Positions 33,291-44,026 of a stretch of DNA of 64,000 bases are shown in pieces; the stretch's first letter is position 1; each line of letters opens with the position of its first letter. The position numbers were made by a program, and so were the translations under genes. This DNA is from Phlyctochytrium arcticum (taxonomy: Eukaryota > Chytridiomycota > Chytridiomycetes > Chytridiales > Chytridiaceae). The stretch covers positions 186,001-250,000 of the forward strand of contig JAHLKI010000011.1 in assembly GCA_025602905.1 (NCBI GenBank), read 5' to 3'. The notes under the pieces are model-generated. The model saw only the letters and a program-made list of their open reading frames with translations, made no database searches and was not told the origin of the DNA.

Positions 33291-34388
33291 TTATTCTTCC
33301 AAAAGTTCGGGAGGCGGAAAATGTGGGCGAACACTCGCCAACAGCATACGCATCATCTCGGCCGATATAGAGGAAAGCGGTCGTCGAGGTAAAATTGTTG
33401 TTGGTTCGCTCCCAATCAATCGCGACGGGATCCAATCGTGGTCTTCCATTCGGCGCCGCCGTAAAGCTGCCCAACGAAGTATCGGGACAGGCACAAACAG
33501 GGAATACTTTTGCGACTCCAACGTCACCCAATACAGTAAACTTCGCTGTGATGAATCCAAAACCATGCTCATGAATGGGTCGTCGAAATTGGGAATCTGT
33601 TTGCTCTCTGTGGTACACGATGCGACGAAGGGGGCCGCGTATATGACTATTTCTTGCGAAAGGTTTGTCACTTGGCGAATATCAGTCCCGATGGTACATA
33701 AGGTGGCATCGACGGGACACATGCGCAAGTATTCCTTGCTGCGCTCATCATATAAAACATTAGGAGTTGGAGGCTGAATGAGCGGCAGCGTTTTGTCGGG
33801 CTGACGACGTACTCGGGGTCCCCATGGACGCGTTGTCACGTATAATGTGCCAGGAACGCGTATGCTGGCTGGCGTATCGTCCGCACCGCTGCTCGCGATC
33901 GAGTCCAATGAACTCATTTCGCATTCATCATCATCATCATCACTGCCGTCAGCACTGCTATCGCCGTCCACTGCATCCGAACTTGACGCGTCGCGTTCGG
34001 CCGCGATGGCAATGTTGATGTTCCAATCCAGATTTCGACGTATAGAGGGCAATTCTGAGGAGCACGCACCCGATTCGACCAAGCCAGTCCGCGATTTGGT
34101 TTGTCGGCTCGACCCAGCTACTAACGAATCTGATGGCGGAACTTCATATCTCCGTGGGGGTATCAGTCGCCGTCGAAACCGGGCTCGAGCGCCTAATGAA
34201 GCTTCCCCACTGGCAGGTGAGTGGGGCACCAGAGCCGGCGACACTGACTGCGGTTCTATGATTCCATTAACAATTCGGTTGGAGGAATATATTGTAGCAC
34301 TTGATGGGCGAAAGGCATCTATGCTAGGTAAGGTGACAACTTGTGATGTCCGAGAGGTCCTAATGGTTTCTTCGCTTCCGCTGCGCAT
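33291..34388 (-). CDS. Uncharacterised protein, single exon
   Basis: 365 residues from the first ATG (34388). The first half is disordered, with Ser/Arg-rich and acidic tracts (SSADGSDDDDDE). From about residue 180 the sequence looks folded: VPGTLYVTTRPWGPRVRR, YDERSKEYLRMCPVDATLC, NFDDPFMSMVLDSSQRSLLYWVTLE, and ARRPLSS-like C-terminal helices ending MMRMLLASVRPHFPPPELLEE. I do not recognise a family. No transmembrane segment. Confidence 0.6.
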   Translation of the reverse strand: MRSGSEETIRTSRTSQVVTLPSIDAFRPSSATIYSSNRIVNGIIEPQSVSPALVPHSPASGEASLGARARFRRRLIPPRRYEVPPSDSLVAGSSRQTKSRTGLVESGACSSELPSIRRNLDWNINIAIAAERDASSSDAVDGDSSADGSDDDDDECEMSSLDSIASSGADDTPASIRVPGTLYVTTRPWGPRVRRQPDKTLPLIQPPTPNVLYDERSKEYLRMCPVDATLCTIGTDIRQVTNLSQEIVIYAAPFVASCTTESKQIPNFDDPFMSMVLDSSQRSLLYWVTLESQKYSLFVPVPILRWAALRRRRMEDHDWIPSRLIGSEPTTILPRRPLSSISAEMMRMLLASVRPHFPPPELLEE

Positions 34389-35487
34389 TACACTTTTTAG
34401 CAACCCCCCTCTGCTTTATATGCTGCCCCCGCCAAATGCAAAATGGGCACTGACTGAACAAATGTTCTTTTCGCGGGCGCATTGTAGCAGAGGGTCAGGG
34501 TAAAGCTCTAATTCATTTAGAGTTAAAACCGATAAGCGTGCGCCAATATCAAAACGTCACCCGATCGTGGAATATGAGACGATCTTACCCAAAATACTCA
34601 AAAATCTTTGAAATTCAAGTACCGTATGTCAATACCTCGGCTGTTCTTATGTAATGGATACCTTCAGAATGCTCTGGTTTTCGGCGATATACATGACCGA
34701 TTTCATTCGGCGCGAGCTTGATGTGTCAATGCGCCTAACGCCTCTAACGCCTGTGTTAATGATGATGGACGATCGAATGGAGCGCATGGAGCGGAATCAG
34801 TGGAAACAGATTTTGACCCAACTCAGGAAATAGCGCCCATAAACACAGAGAAGCTGGAGGACAGCTGGTTTGACAACCTTGTCCGTAGAGGCGAAATCAG
34901 AGAGAGATGCACACTTCATCGCCTTCCACTGTACCGGGCAATCTCAATGAGGCATTTTGGATGGTATTTGGGCTCGGTCAAGTTTGATGCTGCAAAACAC
35001 CCCAAAAATAGCAATGTCAAATACAGCGCAGATTTGCAGAGGGTCAAGTCTGGTATTTTGCGAGCCTTCCTGACGGCCGCATCCTGAATATGGTTGCTGG
35101 TAAGTCATGGAAAATGTTGTTGGGCTCATGACTTTCCACGCAAATCATCGTCTTTGAGCTATGAGGTCTCCGACGGCCTGGTCCAAAGTTCTTCACTCCA
35201 TTGATGTCCTCTACTCCCAAGGGAAGCAGACCGGTTTCGTAGGAACTTTAATGAGAATCAGACATGTATAACAAGCAGATCCTGGGGAGACCCGCCTCTC
35301 CCGCTTTGACGGTGGTCATGACCTCCTTTTGATATCGCCGATACTCGAGTGGTTACCAGTGGTGGAAATTTCAGTAATCGGCTGAGTTCGGGGCGCACCA
35401 AGCGGAGGAAGCACCTCGTGACCTGTGAGTTTGAATTAAAGAAGGTCGACCAACATTCCAACGCCAACACGGCGATAAGCATCCAAA
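34389..35487. other. Intergenic region between two genes
   Basis: About 1.1 kb. Two small plus-strand ORFs occur (about 34652-34831, 59 codons, and 34800-35087, 95 codons). Neither shows a known domain and they overlap in different frames, so they could be remnants of one broken small gene or chance ORFs. I do not call them genes. Confidence 0.4.
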
Positions 35488-38400
35488 ATGGACTTTAAAA
35501 CGCTCGCCATGCGAGGACTGTCGAAGAAAGGGTTTTTTCGGAGTCTACGCACGGTATGATAGATATTCCAGATCGGATCTGGACCAGATGCTGACGTCGA
35601 TTTCAACAGGATCAGTTGCGACTTCACTCAACCGGCCCGGCTGTTGCAGCTGCAAAGGTCCCCCTCCATCCGGAATGGTCAGAACTTGTCAAGAAAGAGA
35701 TCAAGGGAAAGGATGCAGAGGAAACGCTTACATGGAAAACATCCGAGGTAATTTTGACATTTGTGCCTGAACGAGTTTCAACGGGCAAATAGTCTGACAA
35801 TTTCGATCTAGGGCATTGCTGTAAAACCTGTCTATACCAAAGCCGATACAGCAGATCTTGCAGATGAAATTCCCGGAAAGTTTCCATTCACACGAGGTAC
35901 TCACATCCGTTTGTTTATCTTGGCTATGATTAACTTATTTCAAAGGTCCATATGCATCTATGTATACATTCCGCCCGTGGACGATCCGGCAGGTATTCAT
36001 TTATTCGGGTGGCATTTCGTTTCAAGTTAGTCTGATCTTCATGGCTCGATTAGTATGCTGGTTTCAGTACTGTGGAGGAGAGTAACGCATTCTACAAGAA
36101 GAATCTTGCTGCTGGACAGCAGGGTCTGAGTGTTGCTTTTGATTTAGCTACTCATCGGGGGTGGGAAACATAATCTGATGGAGACGTGAATTTCTATTGA
36201 CCCATAAACTTTCGCCAATAGTTATGACAGTGATCACCCACGAGTAACAGGAGATGTGGGAATGGCTGGTGTCGCCATTGACTCCGTCGAGGATATGAAG
36301 GTACATCTTAACGGGCATATGGTCAGATCCTCCGTAGAGCCTTGTTCTAATCAGAATGTAGCGTTTATTTGAAGGCATTCCATTGAACAAGATGTCTGTC
36401 TCTATGACCATGAACGGGGCAGTTCTACCCATTTTGGCTATGTACATCGTCGCTGGTGAAGAGCAGGTAACACGCGAATTCGAGCAATATTGATGAAGCC
36501 GCTTTTGACTGACTGGGTAACTGAATTAGGGTGCATCACAAAAAGAACTCGCTGGAACTGTTCAGAATGATATTCTGAAGGAGTTCATGGTCCGGAATAC
36601 CTTCATTTATCCCCCTGAGCCTTCAATGAAGTTGATCGGAGATATCTTCGAATACACCGCCAAGGTCAGGGTCGTTTCCCACCAAAATCAGATTACTTGA
36701 ACGCGCTTGTACTCATCCGTCTTCCAGAACATGCCAAAGTACAACTCCATATCTATTTCCGGATACCACATTCAGGAAGCTGGTGCAGACAATGCTTTGG
36801 AGCTGGCATTTACCATTGCAGATGGATTAGAGTAAGTTGCACGCTGCTGCTAGAGTTCGACCCCACATCGCAAGTAGCTAATAGATTGTGTCAGATATGT
36901 TCGAACGGGTTAGAAACTATCGTTGGCGGGTTTATAAGAAATGGTCTGCTAAATCATTGAGAAGGACTCAAAGCCGGCATGACAGTAGATGAATTTGCTC
37001 CGCGATTGTCATTCTTCTTCGGTAATGTATCCGGTGTTGACGTTTACTACCTTAATAGATTACTGATCGAGACTAAAAGGAATCGGAATGAACTTCTACA
37101 TGGTTGGAGCTTCCCACCCGCTTTGCGGTCGGCTTTACTAATGCGTAAGCAGGAAATTGCCAAATTGCGGGCGGCTAGACGCCTTTGGGCGATAATGGTG
37201 AAAGAAAAGTTCGAACCCAAGAACAAGAAATCGCTACTCTTACGAACGCATTGTCAAACCTCAGGATGGTCTCTAACAGAGCAGGTGAATGGCGCTCCAG
37301 TTCACGTGTCCACAATCGCCCCGTCCCTAAACCATCTATCAGGATCCATACAATAACGTGATCAGAACTACCATTGAAGCCATGGCAGCTACGCTGGGCG
37401 GAACTCAGTCATTGCACACCAACGCTTTGGATGAAGCCATTGGACTGCCTACTGAATTTAGTGCCCGTATCGCCCGAAACACGCAGTTGATCCTCCAGAG
37501 TGAGGCCTTCATTCCAAAGGTACTCTCTCACATGCCCCCAACATCCCTCGGATTTTCTTGGGACTGATGCGCATTGGGACAGGTGGCGGATCCTTGGGGT
37601 GGTAGTTACTTCATGGAGTCTCTGACGAATGAGCTGTTTGATTCTGCAAAAAAGCTGATTGACGAGGTGGAAGAAATGGGCGGAATGGCAAAGGCAGTTG
37701 CCACTGGCATGCCAAAACTGCGCATAGAGGAATCAGCTGCCAAGCGTCAAGCCAGGATTGATTCAGCCCAAGGTTTGTACTATTTGATGGCCCGCCCGAA
37801 ATTTTACTTACATACTATATAGAGGTTATTGTGGGTGTGAACAAATACCGGGTTGAGAAGGATGACAATGCGGTCGAAGTGCTTGCCATTGAGAATTCCA
37901 CAGTTCGTAATGCTCAGGTATTTTGAAACAGGTCATTTGAACAATGGAACAACTAGCTTATCACCGCATCTTCCAGATTGCTAAAATCAAGAAGTTGAAG
38001 GCTAATCGCGATGAGACGCGGGTACGTGAGCGCTTTGGTACTTGTGCCACTTGAAACACAGCTGATTATCATCTCAGGCGACTAAATCATTGGAAGCGCT
38101 GACCAAATGCGCTGAAACGGGCAATGGAAATACGCTAGCTCTTGCCATTGAGGTATTACTGTATAAACATATACCTTCTTAGTCAGTCGTTGACTCAGGA
38201 TCGCAGGCGTCGCGTGCCCGTTGCACGGTCGGAGAGATTACATCTGCTTTGGAAAAAGTACGAGCTTGCCTCCGAGTTGAATGAGTGTGATTTTTTGTTT
38301 ATACCTATTACAGGTATGGGGTCGCCACAATCCCATAGTCCGTGTTGTTAGCGGCGCCTACAAGTCAGAATATGGCGACAGTGATGATATTTCAAATACC

Positions 38401-39050
38401 CTGAAGGCAGTTGAAGTGAGTGATAGTGGCGCAAAATGCAAGAATTTCTTTCTTACAATTGCCATTAGGAATTTATGGGGCGTCACGGTCGTCGTCCGCG
38501 TATCCTGGTCGGTAAGATGGGACAAGACGGACATGATCGGGGTGCCAAGGTCATTGCTAGTGGATTTGCCGATCTTGGATTTGACGTGGACATAGGGCCT
38601 CTTTTCCAGGTTCGATCGCCCTTTGGTCGGGAACAATGTCATTGGGTATCTTACTAGATTATCAGACCCCTGCAGAAGTCGCTCGACAAGCCGTTGATGC
38701 CGATGTTCACGTTGTGGGCGTCAGCTCGCAGGCAGCTGGTCACAAAACACTTGTACCCCAACTTATTGATGAGTACGTTTCTTGGTTGGCGGCAAAATTT
38801 TGTCATCGCTAACCGAATCAAATAGGTTGAAGAAAATGGGTGCCGGTGACAAGCTGGTGGTAGTAGGAGGTGTTATCCCCCAGCAAGATTATCAATTTCT
38901 CTTTGATCATGGAGTGAGCTGCGTCTTTGGACCTGGTATGTCTGCAATCGCGTTGTTGCGCGAGTTTAGCTGCTCTTGCTGATATCGGAGTTGTCCTCAG
39001 GTACGAAAATTCCTATTGCAGCGCAAGAAGTTATTCAAAAGATCGGTTAG
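35488..39050 (+). CDS. Methylmalonyl-CoA mutase, mitochondrial, B12-dependent; 24 exons
   Basis: A 24-exon model closes in frame at 744 residues, close to the about 750 of animal enzymes. Exon starts and ends include 35488-35553, 35610-35747, 35812-35896, 35946-35992, 36054-36160, 36222-36300, 36362-36466, 36530-36664, 36728-36831, 36895-36908 (14 nt), 36965-37021, 37080-37102 (23 nt), 37153-37284, 37343-37519, 37583-37772 and so on to 39001-39050. The N-terminus is basic and suits mitochondrial import. The TIM-barrel substrate domain shows [46 protein letters not shown] and [10 protein letters not shown]. The C-terminal cobalamin domain has the base-off B12 motif [15 protein letters not shown] and [13 protein letters not shown]. 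It converts (R)-methylmalonyl-CoA to succinyl-CoA in propionate catabolism. Confidence 0.95.
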
Positions 39051-39299
39051 ATCTTGGAAGCGTCGGACAGCACTTGGGATTTGGATAGATTGTTCTGAAG
39101 CGCACTATATCGGGAAATTATCAATACATTATACATGACTGGATATCATTTTATCAGGTTACGCTGATGGCGGAAGTGTCGCGTCAGTTGTTGGCGGTGT
39201 CTATATACAATCAGCTTTTGATATGATAAATGCTGCCACAGAAGGCTCACATAACCTATCTAGTTTCTACCCTAAACTAAGGTAAGTCTGTCACAATAG
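39051..39299. other. Short intergenic stretch with an exon-like segment
   Basis: 39172-39281 is open in one frame and bounded by TTTATCAG and AAG/GTAAGT, as an exon would be. It is not part of the mutase, whose stop is at 39048-39050, and I cannot tie it to a gene. Confidence 0.3.
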
Positions 39300-41531
39300 T
39301 TACCGCGTAACAGCTTTGCTGTTCTTTCGGGATCGTCGTTTCCTTTCCGGATGCCCTCCATTCCCAATCAGTCGCCAACCCCACCAATCACTACCCAGGC
39401 TTTTGGTTTTCAACTGTCGATGGACTAAGTCGGTAACGCTACGACTGGGTTCCGGACAAAGCTCAAGTAGGCGCTGCGCAATTTTCAGGTCACCGTCTTC
39501 TGCTGAGTTGCGACTTTTCTCAACAAGTTTCCAAATATCTTTAAATTGGATAGGACGTAAATAGTTGACTCCTCGAAAACTTTGTGAACTTTCAATGATT
39601 GCCAAAGCAGAACTTAGTCGGTCGATGCTAAACTCTCCATTTAGACGGGACTCCATCCGGATGGCCTATATTCGACTTACCGAGTCAGTCCATTTATCAT
39701 TAAGATGCGATTTCGTAACATGACCTGACTTCCTCTCCCTTGACGTATACGGCACACCTCCTTTTCTCGCTCCAGCATTCGGCCTTGGCCAAGCTTGCCA
39801 TGCTCAGCATTCATTTCAGTTTCCATGGATTGGTCCCAAGCCACCAGGTCATTCCAGTACTTTGTCCCTTGATTAGCCATAGCAGCTTTATTTTTCGTGA
39901 TGGCAGAAAGGAGCAAAGAACAAGGTCTGCCCATGGGGGTCAACTGGAACTGCTTATACCCGGTTTCAAAGAAAGCGGTGGCCTTTGCAATGGTGGATTG
40001 GGAAGTGGCCCCAGCACATAAGGCTGCAAAATACTGATCAACCATCGCGCGTATTGGAGCCTCCTTGTAGATCTGAACAAGGTCCCCATTGCTCGAGTCT
40101 CCTTCCGGGCGGTGCCGCAAGTGCTGGAGAAAGTTTTGCCATAATCGATCTGCCGCCTGTTTCAAGTCAAGCAATGAATTTGTTGATTCTGGTAATGACA
40201 GTGTATGGACGTGAGCGACGACCTCCTTGGCACATTCAGACGTTGCGCTGTCTGCGTCGGCGGCCGAGTTTGGTAGATCATTTGAGCGAGGCTGAGTGGG
40301 GACCGGTTGTCTTTTCGCTCGGCTGATCCCCATAGTCAAAGCCTCCAGCATTGAGGTAAACGCCTCTACTGATGGACCTCGGTGGTCATTCTGGTTCGAG
40401 AACGTAATCAGTCCATTCCATACGGTGCGTGCTCGAGTAACATCGCCGTGCGCCGCAGCTCCCTTCAGTAAAACAAGGTAGAGTCGCTCGTCCGGTTCCA
40501 AACCCTCCTCCACCAAATTATTGAGCAAGCCAAACGCTTCTGTATAGTACGAAGTGCTGCTAACGAGTGCCTGAAAAAGAGCTGTGTATGTGACCGTGGA
40601 GATAGATAGCCCCTTCTCTCGCATTTCACGGAAAAGGGACATGGCTCGCTCCGCCTCACCCGTGAGAGAACATGCATGTATCATCAAAGTATACGTCTTC
40701 AAATCTGGCACACATATTTCACTTTTCAAATGATCGAAAGTTGCCCAAGCCCGTTTTATATCGTTTGTCCGAAGGCAGCCTTGGATTAAGTTGGTGAAAA
40801 TAGCTTCCGAAGGTACGATTCCAGCCTTTTTCATTTCCTGGTATAACGAAAAAGCAGTATGAAGTTCTTTCTTGTTGATAGCTCCCTTGATCATGGTGCC
40901 GTAAGTCACAACGTCACGTTCCACGCCGCTCTCACTCATTTGTAGCAACAAGCTATCCGCCTCCTCATAACGACCAGCGTTCACGTAGGCGTCCAAAAGA
41001 AGATTGAATGCCACATCGTCAGCTTGCAAGCCATTCTTTTGAATCAAATCGAAAGCCTTCCGCGCGGTGTCGGGATCTCCAGCAAGTGAGTTAAGTTTGA
41101 TGACCTTCCCGTAGTGGCTAATACTGAGAGATCCGTCTTCTATATCTGCCGGATGGGCAAGTTGTGGCAGGCCAGCATTTTTGGTTTTGGATGAGCTGTG
41201 TGATGAAAGCTGCGCCATTTTATCGGCCTCTTCCGGTAGAGCCGAGTCGAATGCCTTGCGGGGTCGACTGACTGGCCGCCGCAAAACACTTTGTAAGTCT
41301 TCAAGATCCCCCTTCTTGGGGTGAGAAACACATAGACCTCAATAAAAAGGTAGAGCTTACCTGGCCTTCTGAGGGGTGTAGAGTTGCTTGTATCGTGGCT
41401 GTGCTAAGAGCAGACTTGCGTATGCCCCTATTGAGTTTGACGCTGCATCCGGTGCATATTTTCGATAACAGAGGCAGGTATCCAAAGGTTGCCGCCTTTC
41501 GAGAAAGAACTTTGCGCTGGACAGAGTTCAT
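39300..41531 (-). CDS. Pentatricopeptide repeat (PPR) protein, three exons, probably mitochondrial
   Basis: Exons 41531-41361, 41314-39681, 39627-39300; introns of 46 and 53 bp; 710 residues. The N-terminus is Arg/Lys/Ser-rich, as in a mitochondrial presequence. From about residue 105 at least seven PPR units follow, with typical cores: DDVAFNLLLDAYVNAGRYEEA, RDVVTYGTMIKGAINKKELHTA, SEAIFTNLIQGCLRTNDIKRA, DLKTYTLMIHACSLTGEAERA, STVTYTALFQALVSST, DERLYLVLLKGAAAHGD. A less repetitive helical region completes it. PPR proteins bind single-stranded RNA, one base per repeat, mostly in organelles. A frame extension upstream to 41906 would overlap the divergent PPR gene, so the start at 41531 is preferred. 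Confidence 0.9.
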
Positions 41532-41877
41532 GGTATCTTCTGATATTGATGAACCTCTCAAAGTAGAAGACCAGAAGCTGCCCACAAAATGTACAGAAAT
41601 ATCGTAACGAACGAGTCGGAAGTTGGGTTTGAGTTGGGCCAGGTCGGCAGGTCGAAAGCGGGGTCGAAAGGTCGTTAAAATCTTGCCAACCGCGCCACAC
41701 ATTAGCCCCGAAATGGTGTCATTGCGCATATTTGGAGTTGCAGCGAAAATCCTACAGCAGCAAGCGGGGCAAGAATCAAGAACTGAGATCGTTTCTTTCC
41801 ACAACTCCCAGAAGGTGTAGCCAATGACCGTCCGTTCCGAGGAACGGATGCTGAGAGAAGTCGTGTGACGAAACGGA

Positions 41878-43491
41878 ATGAAATTTTCCTGTCTCGGACT
41901 TGTCAAACGTTATTTCAGTTACAATAATATCAAGAACAGAAAAATTGAAATCCCGTCAGCAAGAAGACTTACACAGAGGCACTTTGTCGGAGCAGTAAAA
42001 CCAGCAAGTAATCAAGCAACCAATGCCAGTGCCTATGCTCACGCGAAAGACCGATCAAGCGCAATTCCACTCAACGATGCGAAGAATACCGCCGCAACTG
42101 GTAGCCAGATTATCTTGCAGTATATACAACAGGGGAAACTCTCGTCCGCTCTTACCAAGCTAGACAAAGTTGTCAGCTCCGGAGAGACGCCATCTTTGAA
42201 ATCGCTCACATTGCTGGTCAAGGCATACCAAGATTTAGGCATCGAAAGTACTGCGGCCTCTCTGGAACGACTGGTTTTAGTCATACATGCGAAACTCGAT
42301 ATTCAATTTTGTGGTGCAATCGTTCACCATGCCGCAAAACGTGGAGATATTGCCAAGGTGGATACCTACCTCGAACGTATTGCGGATCAAAAACTTCGAC
42401 CCAGTAAACGATTCACAGATGGACTATTATCTGGCCTCGCGACCTGGGCTCCCCCTGACACAATAATACCGCTGATTGACCGGCTTATCGAGCAAGGATT
42501 TCCAGTCGGAAATTGGACTCTGAATGTCATCTTACGTTCGTACCAGTCTCAGCGGGACCTAAATGGTGCCCTCAGCGTATTGCGCGGCTGGATTCAGGAT
42601 GGACGATCTTGCCATGTAAATGACTTTAATGTCGTGATCAATCTCAGCGCGGAATTACTGGGGGTGGAGCATGCTCTTTCCCTTATCGAAGTATTACAGC
42701 AGGTGGATGGATTTGTCGCAAACACTCGCACCATGAATATCCTGATCAAGCATGCACTCGTGCTTCCCGGAGCTACTGAAGCATGCCGTAAGATATTTTC
42801 ATTCATGAAAGATCATGGGATTGTTTCGGATCTTGTAACATGGAATACCCTGCTTGCTTTGGACGGCGGATGCGACGCAAACTCATTTCTTTCCGGGCTG
42901 AACGACAACGGATTACACGCGGACGTTTTCACTTTGTTAATCCTGATGAAGAGATATTCTCGCAATGGAGACCTGGACAAAGTGGGGCAGTTGTTCAAAT
43001 TACTGCAAGGATCTACCTCAGGAAAAGACGCCCTTCGCGCTTGGACCATACTCATTGATGCGCATTGTCGAGCTGGCTCTTTGTCAGAGGCACTGTCCCT
43101 TTTCGAAAAGCTCAAGGCTACTGGCTATCAGCCAGACACGGTATTATATACTTGTCTTATAAGTGCCTATGTTCGAGCTGATCGAGTGGAAATGGCTCAT
43201 GCTTTGTGGGAGCAGCTGATCCAAAGTGGATGTGTGCCGTCCTGTCAAACATACACGTCCCTGGTGAACGCGTACGCAATAAGGGGAGACGCCATCGCTA
43301 TTCAAGCTCTTTTAGCTGACATTGAAGCTCGAGACCTATTACCCGATCATCTACTTTATAGCCGGCTCCTCAAGTTTGCTGATGAGACTTACAACAGCAT
43401 TCTGAAAGAAAAGATTTTAACGTATCAAAGATGTCACCCCTCGAAAACGGCACCAAAACCGGGCCCGTTACCGGCGTGTAAATATAGATAG
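41878..43491 (+). CDS. Pentatricopeptide repeat (PPR) protein, probably mitochondrial
   Basis: 537 residues, single exon. The N-terminus (residues 1-45) is basic without acidic residues until about 22, fitting a presequence. About ten PPR-type helical pairs follow, the clearest near the C-terminus: DVFTLLILMKRYSRNGDLDKV, RAWTILIDAHCRAGSLSEA, DTVLYTCLISAYVRADRVEMA, SCQTYTSLVNAYAIRGDAIA. It is divergent from the other PPR gene, with 346 bp between the starts, so they may share a bidirectional promoter. RNA target unknown. Confidence 0.9.
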   Translation: MKFSCLGLVKRYFSYNNIKNRKIEIPSARRLTQRHFVGAVKPASNQATNASAYAHAKDRSSAIPLNDAKNTAATGSQIILQYIQQGKLSSALTKLDKVVSSGETPSLKSLTLLVKAYQDLGIESTAASLERLVLVIHAKLDIQFCGAIVHHAAKRGDIAKVDTYLERIADQKLRPSKRFTDGLLSGLATWAPPDTIIPLIDRLIEQGFPVGNWTLNVILRSYQSQRDLNGALSVLRGWIQDGRSCHVNDFNVVINLSAELLGVEHALSLIEVLQQVDGFVANTRTMNILIKHALVLPGATEACRKIFSFMKDHGIVSDLVTWNTLLALDGGCDANSFLSGLNDNGLHADVFTLLILMKRYSRNGDLDKVGQLFKLLQGSTSGKDALRAWTILIDAHCRAGSLSEALSLFEKLKATGYQPDTVLYTCLISAYVRADRVEMAHALWEQLIQSGCVPSCQTYTSLVNAYAIRGDAIAIQALLADIEARDLLPDHLLYSRLLKFADETYNSILKEKILTYQRCHPSKTAPKPGPLPACKYR

Positions 43492-43953
43492 AAAGTCGTT
43501 TTCTGTAGCATACCCATATTTAATTGTTTCGCTAATGTACATTTGTATTGGCCAAGAGTCGCTCACTCACCGTTGACTTACCACGCGTGTACCCTGGACG
43601 GACTGACATACCTAAACTCGCCAACTACTGCCGCACAGTCCTGGTCTTGAGTATGACGAATATTCGGTGATCTTTACAGGATTTCCATCATGTTACAGAG
43701 TCTATTCATTAACTTTGCCTTTGGCCCAAGGTCCTGCTGTTCCCAGTATCATGTAGTTCACCGTGCTGTACGTGTACGTGGTGTGTAAGTTCTCTGAATC
43801 GAGCCCAAGAATGTGAGCATATTTGAAGCCGAACATTCTTATCGCACAAAGACTTACTTTCGTTCATGTTCTCCTGCTCTCAGACATAAATTTCCGCATG
43901 TCAATCGTTTCACTACAGATGTAACCACTACCTACCTGAGAAAAATATCAAGA

Positions 43954-44026
43954 GCCTCTATAGCTCAGTTGGGAGAGCGTTAGACTGAAGATCTAAAGGT
44001 CACCCGTTCAATCCGGGTTGGGGGCA
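43954..44026 (+). tRNA. tRNA-Phe (anticodon GAA), no intron
   Basis: 73 bases: acceptor GCCTCTA paired with TGGGGGC (three G-T pairs), A-box TAGCTCAGTTGGGAG, anticodon loop ACTGAAGAT giving GAA, variable loop AGGTC and T-arm GTTCAATCC. A discriminator follows, then a long T run (GATTTTTTGTTTTTTTTT) as a pol III terminator. Confidence 0.95.

Noticed and set aside
41301..41906. Longer start for the minus-strand PPR gene at 41906
   Set aside because: It would overlap the start of the divergent PPR gene, and the extension lacks presequence character; the ATG at 41531 begins a basic, import-like N-terminus.
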